A stretch of 64,000 bases of DNA from Polynucleobacter paneuropaeus (lineage in GTDB: Bacteria; Pseudomonadota; Gammaproteobacteria; Burkholderiales; Burkholderiaceae), in contig NZ_CP030085.1 in assembly GCF_003261235.1 (NCBI RefSeq), positions 1,159,454 through 1,223,453 of the forward strand, read 5' to 3'. Each line of letters begins with the position of its first letter. Within the stretch, counting starts at the first letter, position 1. The notes below the pieces were generated by a model. That model did not search any database. It was given only the letters and a program-made list of their open reading frames with translations, and was not told the DNA's origin. The position numbers and the translations under genes are program-made. Of the stretch, positions 49,888-58,547 are shown piece by piece.

Positions 49888-51753
49888 TTAAATTTCAGCG
49901 ACATTCTTACCGGTTAGCGCCTTTTGAATACTCGCATTCATCCGGATTTGAGCAAAATCATCGGTGGCTTTAGCAGCATGGTCAACCGCCTTACGCAAAA
50001 TAGCGCTATCGGTTTCTTGATTGAGGACTTGCTGCAAGCCAGTCATTTCTTTTTCAATGTTTGCTTGCTCTAGTTCACTCAGTAAATTGCGATCTGCAGC
50101 TAATGCGGTTTGTACTGCATCTAGCAAGCGCTGAGCATTTACCTGCTCCTCACGGAGAGATCTGGCTTGCAAATCCACTTTTGCAGAGGCAAATCCATCT
50201 TGCAGCATCTTGGTAATCTCGCTATCGGTAAGACCATAAGAGGGTTTGATATTAATCGAGGCTTGTACGCCTGAGCCCTGCTCTACTGCGCTGACTGACA
50301 ATAATCCATCTGCGTCGACCTGAAACGTCACCCGAATCCGCGCTGCACCAGCAGCCATTGCTGGAATGCCTCTGAGTTCAAATTTGCCGAGTGAACGGCA
50401 ATCCTGAGTAAGTTCGCGTTCGCCTTGAATTACTTGTAGGGCTAGCACCGTTTGGCCATCCTTGAAAGTAGTGAAATCTTGTGCGCGTGCAACGGGAATT
50501 GGCGTGTTGCGAGGAATAATCTTTTCGACCAGGCCGCCCATGGTTTCAATACCAAGAGATAAAGGAATGACGTCAAGCAAGAGCCACTCATCATTTTTGC
50601 CTTGATTGCCCGCCAGTAAATCTGCCTGCATGGCAGCGCCAAGCGCAACTACCTGATCAGGGTTGAGATTATTTAGCGGGTTGCTACCAAACAATTCCCC
50701 TACAGCCCTTTGAACATTGGGCATACGAGTAGAGCCACCAACCATCACGACGCCCTTGACCTCATCAGCTTTGAGTCCAGCATCACGCAGTGCTTTACGA
50801 CAAGCTACTAAAGTCTTGTTAACTAAGTTCTGAGTAATCTCAAAGAGCTGAGCCTGGCTAACGCCGACATTGACGGTTGTGCCATCACTCAATTTTTGAT
50901 GGACGCGCACTAATGGGCTATGGCTTAAATGCTCCTTGGCTTCTTTGCATGCCATCAGCAAGCTACGTTGATCTTGAATAGACAAGGGAGGCAATTTAGC
51001 TTGTTCTATCACCCAGCAATAGAGCCGATGATCAAAGTCATCCCCACCCAAGGCAGAGTCTCCGCCTGTGGAAAGCACCTCAAAGACGCCCTTAGTCATG
51101 CGCAAAATTGAGATGTCAAAGGTGCCACCACCCAAATCATAGACAGCGTAGATACCCTCAGAGGCGTTATCTAGACCATAAGCAATCGCTGCAGCAGTAG
51201 GCTCATTCAGTAGACGCAACACTTCAATGCCGGCTAACTTGGCTGCATCTTTTGTAGCTTGACGCTGTGCATCGTCAAAATAAGCAGGCACCGTAATCAC
51301 CGCACCGACAATATCGTCGGCAAGAGAATCTTCTGCAAGCTGCCGTAAACGGGCCAAAATCTCTGCTGAGACTTCAATCGGACTTTTATCACCAGCAACC
51401 GTACGCAATTTGAGCATCCCGGGTTGATCGACAAAATCATAGGGAGCGCTTTCAATATGCTCAATATCCGTCAGGCCACGACCCATATAACGCTTGACTG
51501 AGACGATAGTGTTTTTAGGATCAAGCGCAATACTTTCAATCGCTTCAAAGCCAGCCTGAGTACGACCATTTGGTAAATAACGAATGACTGATGGCAGCAA
51601 CTCGCGACCTTGAGCGTCAGGCAATACTTTTGGCAAAGCATCCCTCACTACCGCTACTAAAGAATTGGTGGTTCCCAAATCAATACCTACTGCAATCCGA
51701 CGCTGATGGGGCGCTAAGGATTTTCCGGGTTCGGAGATTTGTAAGAGTGCCAT
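49888..51753 (-). CDS. hscA: Fe-S protein assembly chaperone HscA
   Basis: Specialised Hsp70 that acts with HscB to transfer clusters from IscU. The true start is the ATG at 51751-51753 giving MALLQISEPGKS, which matches E. coli HscA; the open frame runs 37 codons further upstream but into hscB. The 621-residue product has the Hsp70 phosphate motif GIDLGTTNSLVA, AVITVPAYFDDAQR, DLGGGTFDISI, and the C-terminal substrate-binding domain (about 395-621). Four bases separate it from hscB. Confidence 0.97.
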   Translation of the reverse strand: MALLQISEPGKSLAPHQRRIAVGIDLGTTNSLVAVVRDALPKVLPDAQGRELLPSVIRYLPNGRTQAGFEAIESIALDPKNTIVSVKRYMGRGLTDIEHIESAPYDFVDQPGMLKLRTVAGDKSPIEVSAEILARLRQLAEDSLADDIVGAVITVPAYFDDAQRQATKDAAKLAGIEVLRLLNEPTAAAIAYGLDNASEGIYAVYDLGGGTFDISILRMTKGVFEVLSTGGDSALGGDDFDHRLYCWVIEQAKLPPLSIQDQRSLLMACKEAKEHLSHSPLVRVHQKLSDGTTVNVGVSQAQLFEITQNLVNKTLVACRKALRDAGLKADEVKGVVMVGGSTRMPNVQRAVGELFGSNPLNNLNPDQVVALGAAMQADLLAGNQGKNDEWLLLDVIPLSLGIETMGGLVEKIIPRNTPIPVARAQDFTTFKDGQTVLALQVIQGERELTQDCRSLGKFELRGIPAMAAGAARIRVTFQVDADGLLSVSAVEQGSGVQASINIKPSYGLTDSEITKMLQDGFASAKVDLQARSLREEQVNAQRLLDAVQTALAADRNLLSELEQANIEKEMTGLQQVLNQETDSAILRKAVDHAAKATDDFAQIRMNASIQKALTGKNVAEI

Positions 51754-51757
51754 GAAT

Positions 51758-52297
51758 CTATACCAATGCAGCAATTGCATCATCGAGCTCGACAGCAAAC
51801 TTATCGATGAATAAAAGGCCTCTGAGTAATTCAGCAGCGCGCTCATATTGATGCGCAGAATCAATCGCCAATGCGATCTCTGAAATGACTTCCTCTTTAG
51901 ATTTATTGACCTCTTCAGTGAGCACTTCGAGTGCCTCTAAGTCTTCCGCCTTTTCATCCAGACTTTCACGCCAATCCATTTGACGCATTAAGAAAGCGGC
52001 TGGCATGGCAGTATTAGTTTCGAGCTGGGCATCGACACCATGAATCTGGCAGATATATAAACCGCGTTGAACCGGATTCTTGAGGGTTTGATAGGCGGTA
52101 TTGGCTAAAGTTGCCATTTGCATCGCTAGCCGTTGCTCGCTATCGCTGCCACGAGCATGGCGATCAGGATGTACTTCCTTTTGAATCGATAGGTAAGCCT
52201 GATCTAAGGCAGACAAGTCGATTTTGAATTGTTCTTTTAAGCCAAAGAAACAAAAGTAATCGTCAGACGCGGAAGGATTCACCACAACCACACTCAT
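51758..52297 (-). CDS. hscB: Co-chaperone HscB (J-protein)
   Basis: Delivers IscU to HscA and stimulates its ATPase. The 179-residue product has an N-terminal J-domain (about 10-85) with HPDRH as the HPD motif and a C-terminal three-helix domain. The start is uncertain: the ATG at 52297 overlaps iscA by 35 bases, and in-frame GTG codons lie 2, 4 and 5 codons later. The first residues (MSVVVVNPSA) are not part of the known domain. Confidence 0.93.
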   Translation of the reverse strand: MSVVVVNPSASDDYFCFFGLKEQFKIDLSALDQAYLSIQKEVHPDRHARGSDSEQRLAMQMATLANTAYQTLKNPVQRGLYICQIHGVDAQLETNTAMPAAFLMRQMDWRESLDEKAEDLEALEVLTEEVNKSKEEVISEIALAIDSAHQYERAAELLRGLLFIDKFAVELDDAIAALV

Positions 52298-52586
52298 CTT
52301 TGACGTTGGGGTTCTGAAACTTAAAGCCTTCGTTCAAACCCTCGCGTACAAAATCCAGCTCAGTCCCATCTAGATAGGCCAAGCTTTTGGGATCAACAAA
52401 TACCTTGATGCCATTAGATTCAAATACCTGATCATCCGCCGTAGGCTCATCAACATACTCAAGCTCATAAGCTAGGCCAGAACATCCAGTGGTACGAACA
52501 CCAAGACGCAAGCCACAACCCTTACCGCGCTTTTCAAGATTGCGGTTAACGTGAGCTGCTGCTTTTTCGGTAAGAGTAATAGACAT
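52263..52586 (-). CDS. iscA: A-type iron-sulfur carrier IscA
   Basis: Carries Fe-S clusters or iron from IscU to apo-targets. The 107-residue product has the three conserved cysteines: one in T-G-C-S-G (about C35) and the C-terminal pair C-G-C-G (about C99 and C101). The E-S-F sequence after them is typical. It lies 11 bases after iscU. Confidence 0.97.
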   Translation of the reverse strand: MSITLTEKAAAHVNRNLEKRGKGCGLRLGVRTTGCSGLAYELEYVDEPTADDQVFESNGIKVFVDPKSLAYLDGTELDFVREGLNEGFKFQNPNVKDECGCGESFRV

Positions 52587-52597
52587 AGGATGAATAC

Positions 52598-52984
52598 TTA
52601 TTTAGCTGGATGCTTTTCACGATAATCTTGCACGGCTGCCTTGATGGCATCTTCAGCCAAAATGGAGCAGTGAATTTTGACAGGTGGCAAAGCCAATTCT
52701 TCGGCGATCAGAGAGTTTTTGATCTCCAAAGCTTGATCCAATGTCTTACCCTTCACCCACTCAGTTACCAGTGAGGAGGATGCAATCGCAGAACCGCACC
52801 CGTAGGTCTTAAATTTTGCGTCTTCGATCACACCTTGATCGTTCACACGAATCTGGAGCTTCATGACGTCGCCGCAAGCAGGTGCGCCAACCATGCCGGT
52901 ACCAACTGCGTCATCGCCTTTGGCAAATGAGCCTACGTTACGGGGATTCTCGTAATGATCGATTACTTTGTCGCTATATGCCAT
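52598..52984 (-). CDS. iscU: Iron-sulfur cluster scaffold IscU
   Basis: Scaffold on which [2Fe-2S] and [4Fe-4S] clusters are built. The 128-residue protein has the three ligand cysteines: G-A-P-A-C-G-D-V (about C37), Y-G-C-G-S-A-I-A (about C63) and K-I-H-C-S-I-L-A (about C106). The HscA recognition motif LPPVK is present just before the last cysteine. It sits between iscS and iscA. Confidence 0.98.
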   Translation of the reverse strand: MAYSDKVIDHYENPRNVGSFAKGDDAVGTGMVGAPACGDVMKLQIRVNDQGVIEDAKFKTYGCGSAIASSSLVTEWVKGKTLDQALEIKNSLIAEELALPPVKIHCSILAEDAIKAAVQDYREKHPAK

Positions 52985-53013
52985 GATGTTTTCTCTCTAT
53001 ATATCTTTATTAA

Positions 53014-54273
53014 TTAGTGAGCAGCCCACTGAATAGTGCTCAAATCAATTCCGTCTTTATACATTTCCCAAAGTGGTGACAACTCACGCAACTTGGCAAT
53101 CTTTTCTTTTACTAACTTGATCGTGAAATCGACTTCCTCTTCGGTGGTAAAGCGTCCCAAGGTAAAGCGGATTGAGCTATGTGCTAATTCATCGTTACGA
53201 CCTAAGGCACGTAATACATAAGAGGGCTCTAAAGAGGCGGAAGTACAAGCAGAGCCTGAGGATATCGCTAATTCCTTGAGAGCCATCAACATAGACTCGC
53301 CTTCAACATAGTTAAAACTGATGTTGAGGTTATGAGGTACGCGGTGCTCCATATCACCGTTTACATAAACTTCCTCAATATCTTTGAGGCCATTTAAAAG
53401 GCGATCGCGCAAAGCACGAATCCGCTTATTACCTTCAGCCATGCTGATACGGGCAATGCGGAAAGCCTCACCCATTCCGACAATTTGATGCACTGCTAAA
53501 GTTCCAGAACGCATACCGCGCTCATGACCGCCACCGTGAATCTGGGCTTCAATACGAACGCGTGGTTTGCGACTCACAAACAGAGCGCCGACCCCTTTAG
53601 GACCATACGTTTTGTGCGCTGAGAAACTCATGAGGTCTACCTTGAGTGTCTTCAGATCAATCTCTACTTTGCCAGTTGCTTGAGCAGCATCCACATGAAG
53701 GATGACGCCACGTGAGCGGCAAAGCTCGCCAATGCGAGGAATATCCTGAATCACACCGATTTCATTATTTACAAACATAACTGAGGCCAAAATCGTTCCA
53801 GGCTTCATGGCTGCTTCTAATTGTGCAAAATCGATCAAGCCACTTGGCAGCACATCTAGGTAGGTCACTTCAAAACCTTCGCGCTCCAGATCTCTACAGG
53901 TATCCAAAGTCGCTTTATGTTCGGTTTTGACGGTAATAATATGATTACCCTTTTCACGATAGAAATGGGCAGCGCCCTTCAAGGCTAAGTTAATACTTTC
54001 AGTAGCGCCACTGGTCCAGACGATTTCTCTTGGATCAGCATGAACTAACTGAGCCACCTCTGAACGCGCCCACTCAACCGCTTCCTCAGCAGCCCAACCA
54101 TACGCATGACTGCGTGATGCTGCATTGCCAAATTGCTCACGCAGGTAAGGCAACATTTTGTCGACCACTTGCGGATCGATTGGGGTTGTCGCTGAATAAT
54201 CCATATACACCGGAAAGTGTTTAGGACTAAACATAGGAACCGGTTGCTTAGGAATTTCTTGAGGTGCGTTCAT
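53014..54273 (-). CDS. iscS: Cysteine desulfurase IscS
   Basis: PLP enzyme that supplies sulfur for iron-sulfur clusters, tRNA thiolation and cofactors. The 419-residue product has the PLP lysine in SFSAHKTYGP (about K220) and the active cysteine in SSGSACTSASLEPSYVLRALG (about C343). The N-terminus is about 13 residues longer than in E. coli IscS; a second ATG at 54234 would give MFSPKHFP. Thirty-two bases separate it from iscR. Confidence 0.97.
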   Translation of the reverse strand: MNAPQEIPKQPVPMFSPKHFPVYMDYSATTPIDPQVVDKMLPYLREQFGNAASRSHAYGWAAEEAVEWARSEVAQLVHADPREIVWTSGATESINLALKGAAHFYREKGNHIITVKTEHKATLDTCRDLEREGFEVTYLDVLPSGLIDFAQLEAAMKPGTILASVMFVNNEIGVIQDIPRIGELCRSRGVILHVDAAQATGKVEIDLKTLKVDLMSFSAHKTYGPKGVGALFVSRKPRVRIEAQIHGGGHERGMRSGTLAVHQIVGMGEAFRIARISMAEGNKRIRALRDRLLNGLKDIEEVYVNGDMEHRVPHNLNISFNYVEGESMLMALKELAISSGSACTSASLEPSYVLRALGRNDELAHSSIRFTLGRFTTEEEVDFTIKLVKEKIAKLRELSPLWEMYKDGIDLSTIQWAAH

Positions 54274-54305
54274 GGTGTGCTTTTGGTCATGCCCAAGTAG
54301 GTGCT

Positions 54306-54878
54306 TTAACTTTGCTGGGCTAAATTAAATACTGAATTAATCAACGGTGGCTTAGGAGCCACTTCCTTCTTAGCAGCTACGGTAGCAGGCGCTTGTTTTT
54401 CAGGTTTACTGCCATCAATCTTGGCCTTCTTGTGGCGCATGTCCTGAATCACAATGCCACGACCAGATTGCTGTTGTACTAAATCACGCAAGGTCACTGA
54501 GCTCAGATACTCAACCATCTTGGAATTGAGATTGGCCCATAGATCGTGAGTCATACAACGACCCAAATGGTCTTCTTCACTATGACAGTTGCCTTTGCCA
54601 CCACACTGAGTTGCATCTAAGGGTTCATCGACGGCCACAATGATGTCCGCCACGCTCACCTCATCTGACTTGCGTGCAAGCGTATAGCCCCCACCAGGAC
54701 CGCGAGTACTCTCGACAATATTGAAACGGCGTAATTTGCCGAACAATTGCTCCAGGTAGGAAAGGGAAATTTTTTGTCTCTGACTGATCCCAGCCAAAGT
54801 TACAGGCCCATGTGCTTCACGGAGGGCTAAATCTATCATTGCGGTTACTGCAAAACGGCCTTTAGTTGTAAGTCTCAT
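54306..54878 (-). CDS. iscR: Iron-sulfur cluster regulator IscR
   Basis: Rrf2-family repressor that, with a [2Fe-2S] cluster, represses the isc operon and so matches cluster supply to demand. The 190-residue product has an N-terminal winged helix (about 1-70, with MRLTTKGRFAVTAMIDLA) and the cluster cysteines in C-G-G-K-G-N-C and R-C-M-T-H. The C-terminal tail (about 140-190) is longer and lysine-rich relative to E. coli. AAGGTGAC precedes the ATG. A strong IscR-type operator lies 51 bases upstream. Confidence 0.97.
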   Translation of the reverse strand: MRLTTKGRFAVTAMIDLALREAHGPVTLAGISQRQKISLSYLEQLFGKLRRFNIVESTRGPGGGYTLARKSDEVSVADIIVAVDEPLDATQCGGKGNCHSEEDHLGRCMTHDLWANLNSKMVEYLSSVTLRDLVQQQSGRGIVIQDMRHKKAKIDGSKPEKQAPATVAAKKEVAPKPPLINSVFNLAQQS

Positions 54879-54912
54879 ATGTCACCTTGGTAATGGATTG
54901 TTATGGACAGCT

Positions 54913-54941
54913 ATTGGTCAGATGGGTAATACCCGACCAAT
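54913..54941. repeat. Long imperfect inverted repeat overlapping the IscR operator
   Basis: ATTGGTC (54913-54919) and GACCAAT (54935-54941) pair as outer arms; inside, GGGT (54924-54927) and ACCC (54931-54934) pair around AAT, with a four-base bulge. It overlaps the right half of the IscR site and may fold in the isc leader or serve as a second operator. Confidence 0.5.
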
Positions 54942-54953
54942 CCACTCAACTAT
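54929..54953 (-). promoter_or_regulatory. IscR type-1 operator upstream of iscR
   Basis: A 25-base site on the minus strand matches the IscR type-1 consensus (ATASYYGACTRWWWYAGTCRRSTAT) at 22 of 25 positions by my count. The left half begins ATAGTTGAGT and the right half ends GGTCGGGTAT. It lies 51-75 bases before the iscR ATG, as expected for autorepression by holo-IscR. Confidence 0.82.
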
Positions 54954-55006
54954 AACAGAAAAGTGGGTTTTTTGCCCCTGCAATACATATCCGAGTGGTA
55001 GGGAGA

Positions 55007-57163
55007 TTAGCCCAGGAAGTCGTGAGATAGGGCCCCAAAGGCCATTTCTTTGACTTTGGATAGCCGGTCGCGGGTGCTGGCAGCCTTCTCAAATTCAAGG
55101 TTTTTAGCCTCAGAGTTCATTTGCTTCTCTAGACGTTTAATTTCAGCTGCTAGGTCTTTTTCAGTCATGTCCTCATAGCGGGCTCGCTCTTGGGCTGTCT
55201 GAAGCTCAATCCGCTTCTCACCCACGTCATAAACACCATCAATGATGTCTTTAATGCGCTTGGTGACGCCACGTGGCTCGATGCCATGTTCTTTATTAAA
55301 CGCAATTTGTTTTGTTCTACGTCGCTCAGTTTCACCCATCGCGCGCCGCATAGAATCAGTAACACGGTCAGCATACAAAATGGCTTTGCCGCGTACGTTT
55401 CGTGCGGCACGTCCAATCGTTTGAATCAAACTGCGCTCAGAACGCAAGAAGCCCTCTTTGTCAGCATCCAAGATGGCGACCAAGGACACTTCAGGAATAT
55501 CCAAACCTTCGCGTAATAAATTAATACCGACCAATACATCGAATACACCCAAACGCAGATCACGCAGAATTTCGACCCGCTCGACCGTATCGATATCTGA
55601 GTGGACATAGCGCACCTTCACTCCGTTATCCGATAGGTAATCTGTTAGTTGCTCCGCCATACGTTTAGTCAGCACAGTAACCAAGACACGCTCACCTACT
55701 TTGACCCGTTCATGAATTTGACTCAATAGATCATCGACCTGTGTGCTGGCTGGTAACACTTCGATTTCAGGATCAACAAGACCAGTTGGCCGCGCTACTT
55801 GCTCTACAACTTGTCCAGTATGCTGACCCTCATAATCTGCTGGGGTCGCTGAAACAAAAATGGTCTGACGCATCTTGGTCTCGAATTCAGTGAACTTTAA
55901 GGGTCGGTTGTCCATTGCCGATGGCAGACGGAAACCAAACTCAACGAGCGTGTGTTTACGCGACTTATCCCCGTTATACATCGCATTGAGCTGCCCAATG
56001 AGGACATGACTCTCATCCAAGAACATCAAAGCATCGTTAGGCAAGTAATCCACCAAAGTCGGCGGAGCCTCGCCTGGCTTGGCGCCAGAGAGATGGCGGG
56101 AGTAGTTCTCAATTCCTTTGCAGAAGCCCAACTCATTGAGCATCTCGAGATCAAAGCGCGTCCGTTGCTCTAAGCGCTGCGCCTCAACCAGCTTGCCATC
56201 CTTGACAAACTCATCGAGACGTTCGCGCAACTCGGTCTTAATCGTTTCAATCGCTTTAAGTACTGTCTCGCGTGGGGTGACATAGTGTGAGCTAGGGTAG
56301 ACAGTAAAGCGAGGAATCTTTTGACGAATACGTCCAGTTAAAGGATCAAAGAATTGCAAACTCTCAATTACATCGTCAAACAACTCCACCCGAATCGCGA
56401 GCTCATTATGTTCTGCAGGGAAGATATCAATCGTATCGCCACGAACCCTGAAAACACCGCGCTTGAAATCTAATTCATTGCGCTCGTATTGCATCGCAAT
56501 TAAGCGGACCAAAATATCGCGCTGGCTCATCTTGTCACCAGGCCGCAACGTCATGACCATGCTGTGGTAATCACCGGGATTGCCAATACCGTAAATCGCC
56601 GACACTGTTGCCACAATAATGACATCGCGTCGCTCGAGCAAACTCTTGGTTGCTGATAAACGCATCTGTTCGATATGTTCGTTAATTGAAGAATCTTTCT
56701 CAATAAACAAATCGCGCTGCGGCACATAAGCTTCAGGCTGGTAATAGTCGTAGTAGCTCACGAAATACTCCACTGCATTGCGTGGAAAGAATTCGCGGAA
56801 CTCGCTATAGAGTTGTGCTGCTAGTGTTTTATTAGGAGCAAAAACAATGGCTGGGCGCCCTGTTCTGGCAATGACATTGGCCATCGTAAAAGTCTTGCCA
56901 GAACCGGTTACCCCCAAGAGCGTCTGAAACACCAAACCATCCTCTACGCCCTCAACCAACTTCTCAATTGCCTGAGGTTGATCACCTGCTGGCGGGAATG
57001 GCTGGTAGAGGTGGTAAGGGGAATCGGGAAATTCGACAAACTTAGCGGGATCCAAGTCATGCCCTGCTTGGCCCAATGGGTCGGCCACTACCGCGGGGAG
57101 AGTCTCATTCACAGGGGATTTAGAGGAGGTTTTCGGGGACTTAGGGGGCATCTCAGCTATCAT
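55007..57163 (-). CDS. uvrB: Excinuclease ABC subunit B
   Basis: Damage-verifying helicase-like subunit of nucleotide excision repair. The 718-residue product has Walker A GVTGSGKT (about 85), the beta-hairpin region rich in tyrosines (YYDYYQPEAY), DESHV, helicase motifs V and VI (IGRAARN), and the C-terminal UVR domain (about 665-700) that binds UvrC. It has an extra N-terminal extension of about 50 low-complexity residues (P-K-S-P-K-T-S-S-K-S-P) before the core begins at Y-H-L-Y-Q-P-F. Divergent from the aminotransferase. Confidence 0.97.
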   Translation of the reverse strand: MIAEMPPKSPKTSSKSPVNETLPAVVADPLGQAGHDLDPAKFVEFPDSPYHLYQPFPPAGDQPQAIEKLVEGVEDGLVFQTLLGVTGSGKTFTMANVIARTGRPAIVFAPNKTLAAQLYSEFREFFPRNAVEYFVSYYDYYQPEAYVPQRDLFIEKDSSINEHIEQMRLSATKSLLERRDVIIVATVSAIYGIGNPGDYHSMVMTLRPGDKMSQRDILVRLIAMQYERNELDFKRGVFRVRGDTIDIFPAEHNELAIRVELFDDVIESLQFFDPLTGRIRQKIPRFTVYPSSHYVTPRETVLKAIETIKTELRERLDEFVKDGKLVEAQRLEQRTRFDLEMLNELGFCKGIENYSRHLSGAKPGEAPPTLVDYLPNDALMFLDESHVLIGQLNAMYNGDKSRKHTLVEFGFRLPSAMDNRPLKFTEFETKMRQTIFVSATPADYEGQHTGQVVEQVARPTGLVDPEIEVLPASTQVDDLLSQIHERVKVGERVLVTVLTKRMAEQLTDYLSDNGVKVRYVHSDIDTVERVEILRDLRLGVFDVLVGINLLREGLDIPEVSLVAILDADKEGFLRSERSLIQTIGRAARNVRGKAILYADRVTDSMRRAMGETERRRTKQIAFNKEHGIEPRGVTKRIKDIIDGVYDVGEKRIELQTAQERARYEDMTEKDLAAEIKRLEKQMNSEAKNLEFEKAASTRDRLSKVKEMAFGALSHDFLG

Positions 57164-57168
57164 TTCAG

Positions 57169-57187
57169 CTGTAAGTTTGTATTACAG
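57169..57187. repeat. CTGTAA-N7-TTACAG inverted repeat before uvrB
   Basis: A perfect six-base inverted repeat with a seven-base spacer lies six bases upstream of the uvrB start, where an operator or leader hairpin could sit. It resembles, but does not match, the LexA box because the CTGT...ACAG core spacing is 11 rather than 8. Confidence 0.45.
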
Positions 57188-57301
57188 AGAATTTTGCACA
57201 AACGATGATTTTGCCGTTTTTATTAAAAAATAGTGAACTTCGGTGTAAAAATTCGTAAATTAAGCTAAAAAGTACCTATAACCTCTTCTTCCCCAGACCA
57301 A

Positions 57302-58504
57302 ATGACCCTGTTTTCTTCTGTTCAGCTTGCCCCTAAAGACCCTATTTTTGGCTTAACCGAGGCCTATGTTGCCGATCAAAAACCCGATAAGGTCAATCTT
57401 GGAGTAGGAGTCTACTTTACAGACGAGGGCAAGATTCCTTTGCTAAAGGCCGTGCTTAAGGCTGAAGAAGAATTGGTTGCCAAACACTTACCAAGAGGCT
57501 ACATCCCCATTGATGGTCCCAACCCCTATAACCAAGCGGTCCAGAATTTATTGTTTGGTGCTCACTCTCCTTTAATCAAGGATGGGCGTGTTGTGACTGC
57601 CGAATGTATCGGCGGCACTGGTGCATTGCGCGTTGGCGCTGACTTCATTGAGCGTTTGAATTTGAGGGCTCCTGCTGCAATTAGTAACCCCACCTGGGAA
57701 AACCATCGCGGTATTTTTGAAGCCGCTGGATTTGAAGTTCGTGACTACACCTATTTTGATAGCGCGACTCACGGTGTTGACTTTGCAGGCATGGTGAAAT
57801 CTTTAGAGTCTTATCCAAAGCACACCACAGTCGTTTTGCATGCATGCTGCCATAACCCTACTGGTGCCGACATTACTGAAGCGCAATGGCGTCAAGTGAT
57901 TGAGATTTGCAAGTCAAAAGAGCTGATTCCATTCTTGGACATGGCTTACCAAGGTTTTGCTGATGGCATTGATCAAGATGGTATTGCTGTGCGACTCTTT
58001 GCAGATTCTGGCATGTCCTTCTTTGTATCGAGTTCTTTTTCTAAATCTTTTTCTCTATATGGTGAGCGTGTTGGCGCTCTATCTATCATCACCCAAAGCA
58101 AAGAAGAATCTAATCGCGTTCTTTCACAACTCAAGCGTGTAATTCGTACGAACTATTCAAATCCACCAACCCATGGTGGCGCTATTGTTGCTGCCGTCCT
58201 GAATACGCCTGAACTGCGCCAGATGTGGGAAGAAGAGTTAGCTACCATGCGCAATCGTATTAAAAAGATGCGTCATGACTTTGTGATTAAATTAGCTGAG
58301 GCTGGCGTAAAAGAAGATCTTTCTTTCATTGAAGATCAGCGTGGCATGTTCTCGTATTCAGGCTTAACAGCCGAGCAAGTGGAGCGCCTGCAGAAGGAAG
58401 ATGGTATCTACGCCCTCTCAACAGGTCGTATTTGCGTTGCAGCCCTCAATACTAAAAATATTGATAAAGTAGCTAGAGCGATTGCTCGGGTTTTGGCTGC
58501 ATAG
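57302..58504 (+). CDS. Aromatic/aspartate amino acid aminotransferase (TyrB/AspC type)
   Basis: PLP-dependent class I transaminase that moves amino groups between aspartate or aromatic amino acids and 2-oxoglutarate. The 400-residue product has the family start (L-A-P-K-D-P-I-F-G-L), N-P-T-G, D-M-A-Y-Q-G-F, the PLP lysine in SSSFSKSFSLYGERVG, and the C-terminal G-R-I-C-V-A-A-L-N arginine motif that binds the substrate carboxylate. Whether aspartate or tyrosine is preferred cannot be read from the sequence. Confidence 0.93.
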   Translation: MTLFSSVQLAPKDPIFGLTEAYVADQKPDKVNLGVGVYFTDEGKIPLLKAVLKAEEELVAKHLPRGYIPIDGPNPYNQAVQNLLFGAHSPLIKDGRVVTAECIGGTGALRVGADFIERLNLRAPAAISNPTWENHRGIFEAAGFEVRDYTYFDSATHGVDFAGMVKSLESYPKHTTVVLHACCHNPTGADITEAQWRQVIEICKSKELIPFLDMAYQGFADGIDQDGIAVRLFADSGMSFFVSSSFSKSFSLYGERVGALSIITQSKEESNRVLSQLKRVIRTNYSNPPTHGGAIVAAVLNTPELRQMWEEELATMRNRIKKMRHDFVIKLAEAGVKEDLSFIEDQRGMFSYSGLTAEQVERLQKEDGIYALSTGRICVAALNTKNIDKVARAIARVLAA

Positions 58505-58547
58505 TATTAAGATAGTTTGGTAGTTCAACTGATTTTTAGGAGGTAGC

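Noticed and set aside
51754..51864. Upstream 37-codon extension of hscA
   Set aside because: It runs into hscB, and the ATG at 51751-51753 matches the known HscA N-terminus exactly in pattern.
57169..57187. CTGTAA...TTACAG before uvrB as a LexA/SOS box
   Set aside because: The core CTGT and ACAG are 11 bases apart rather than the 8 required. It is listed only as an inverted repeat of unknown role.
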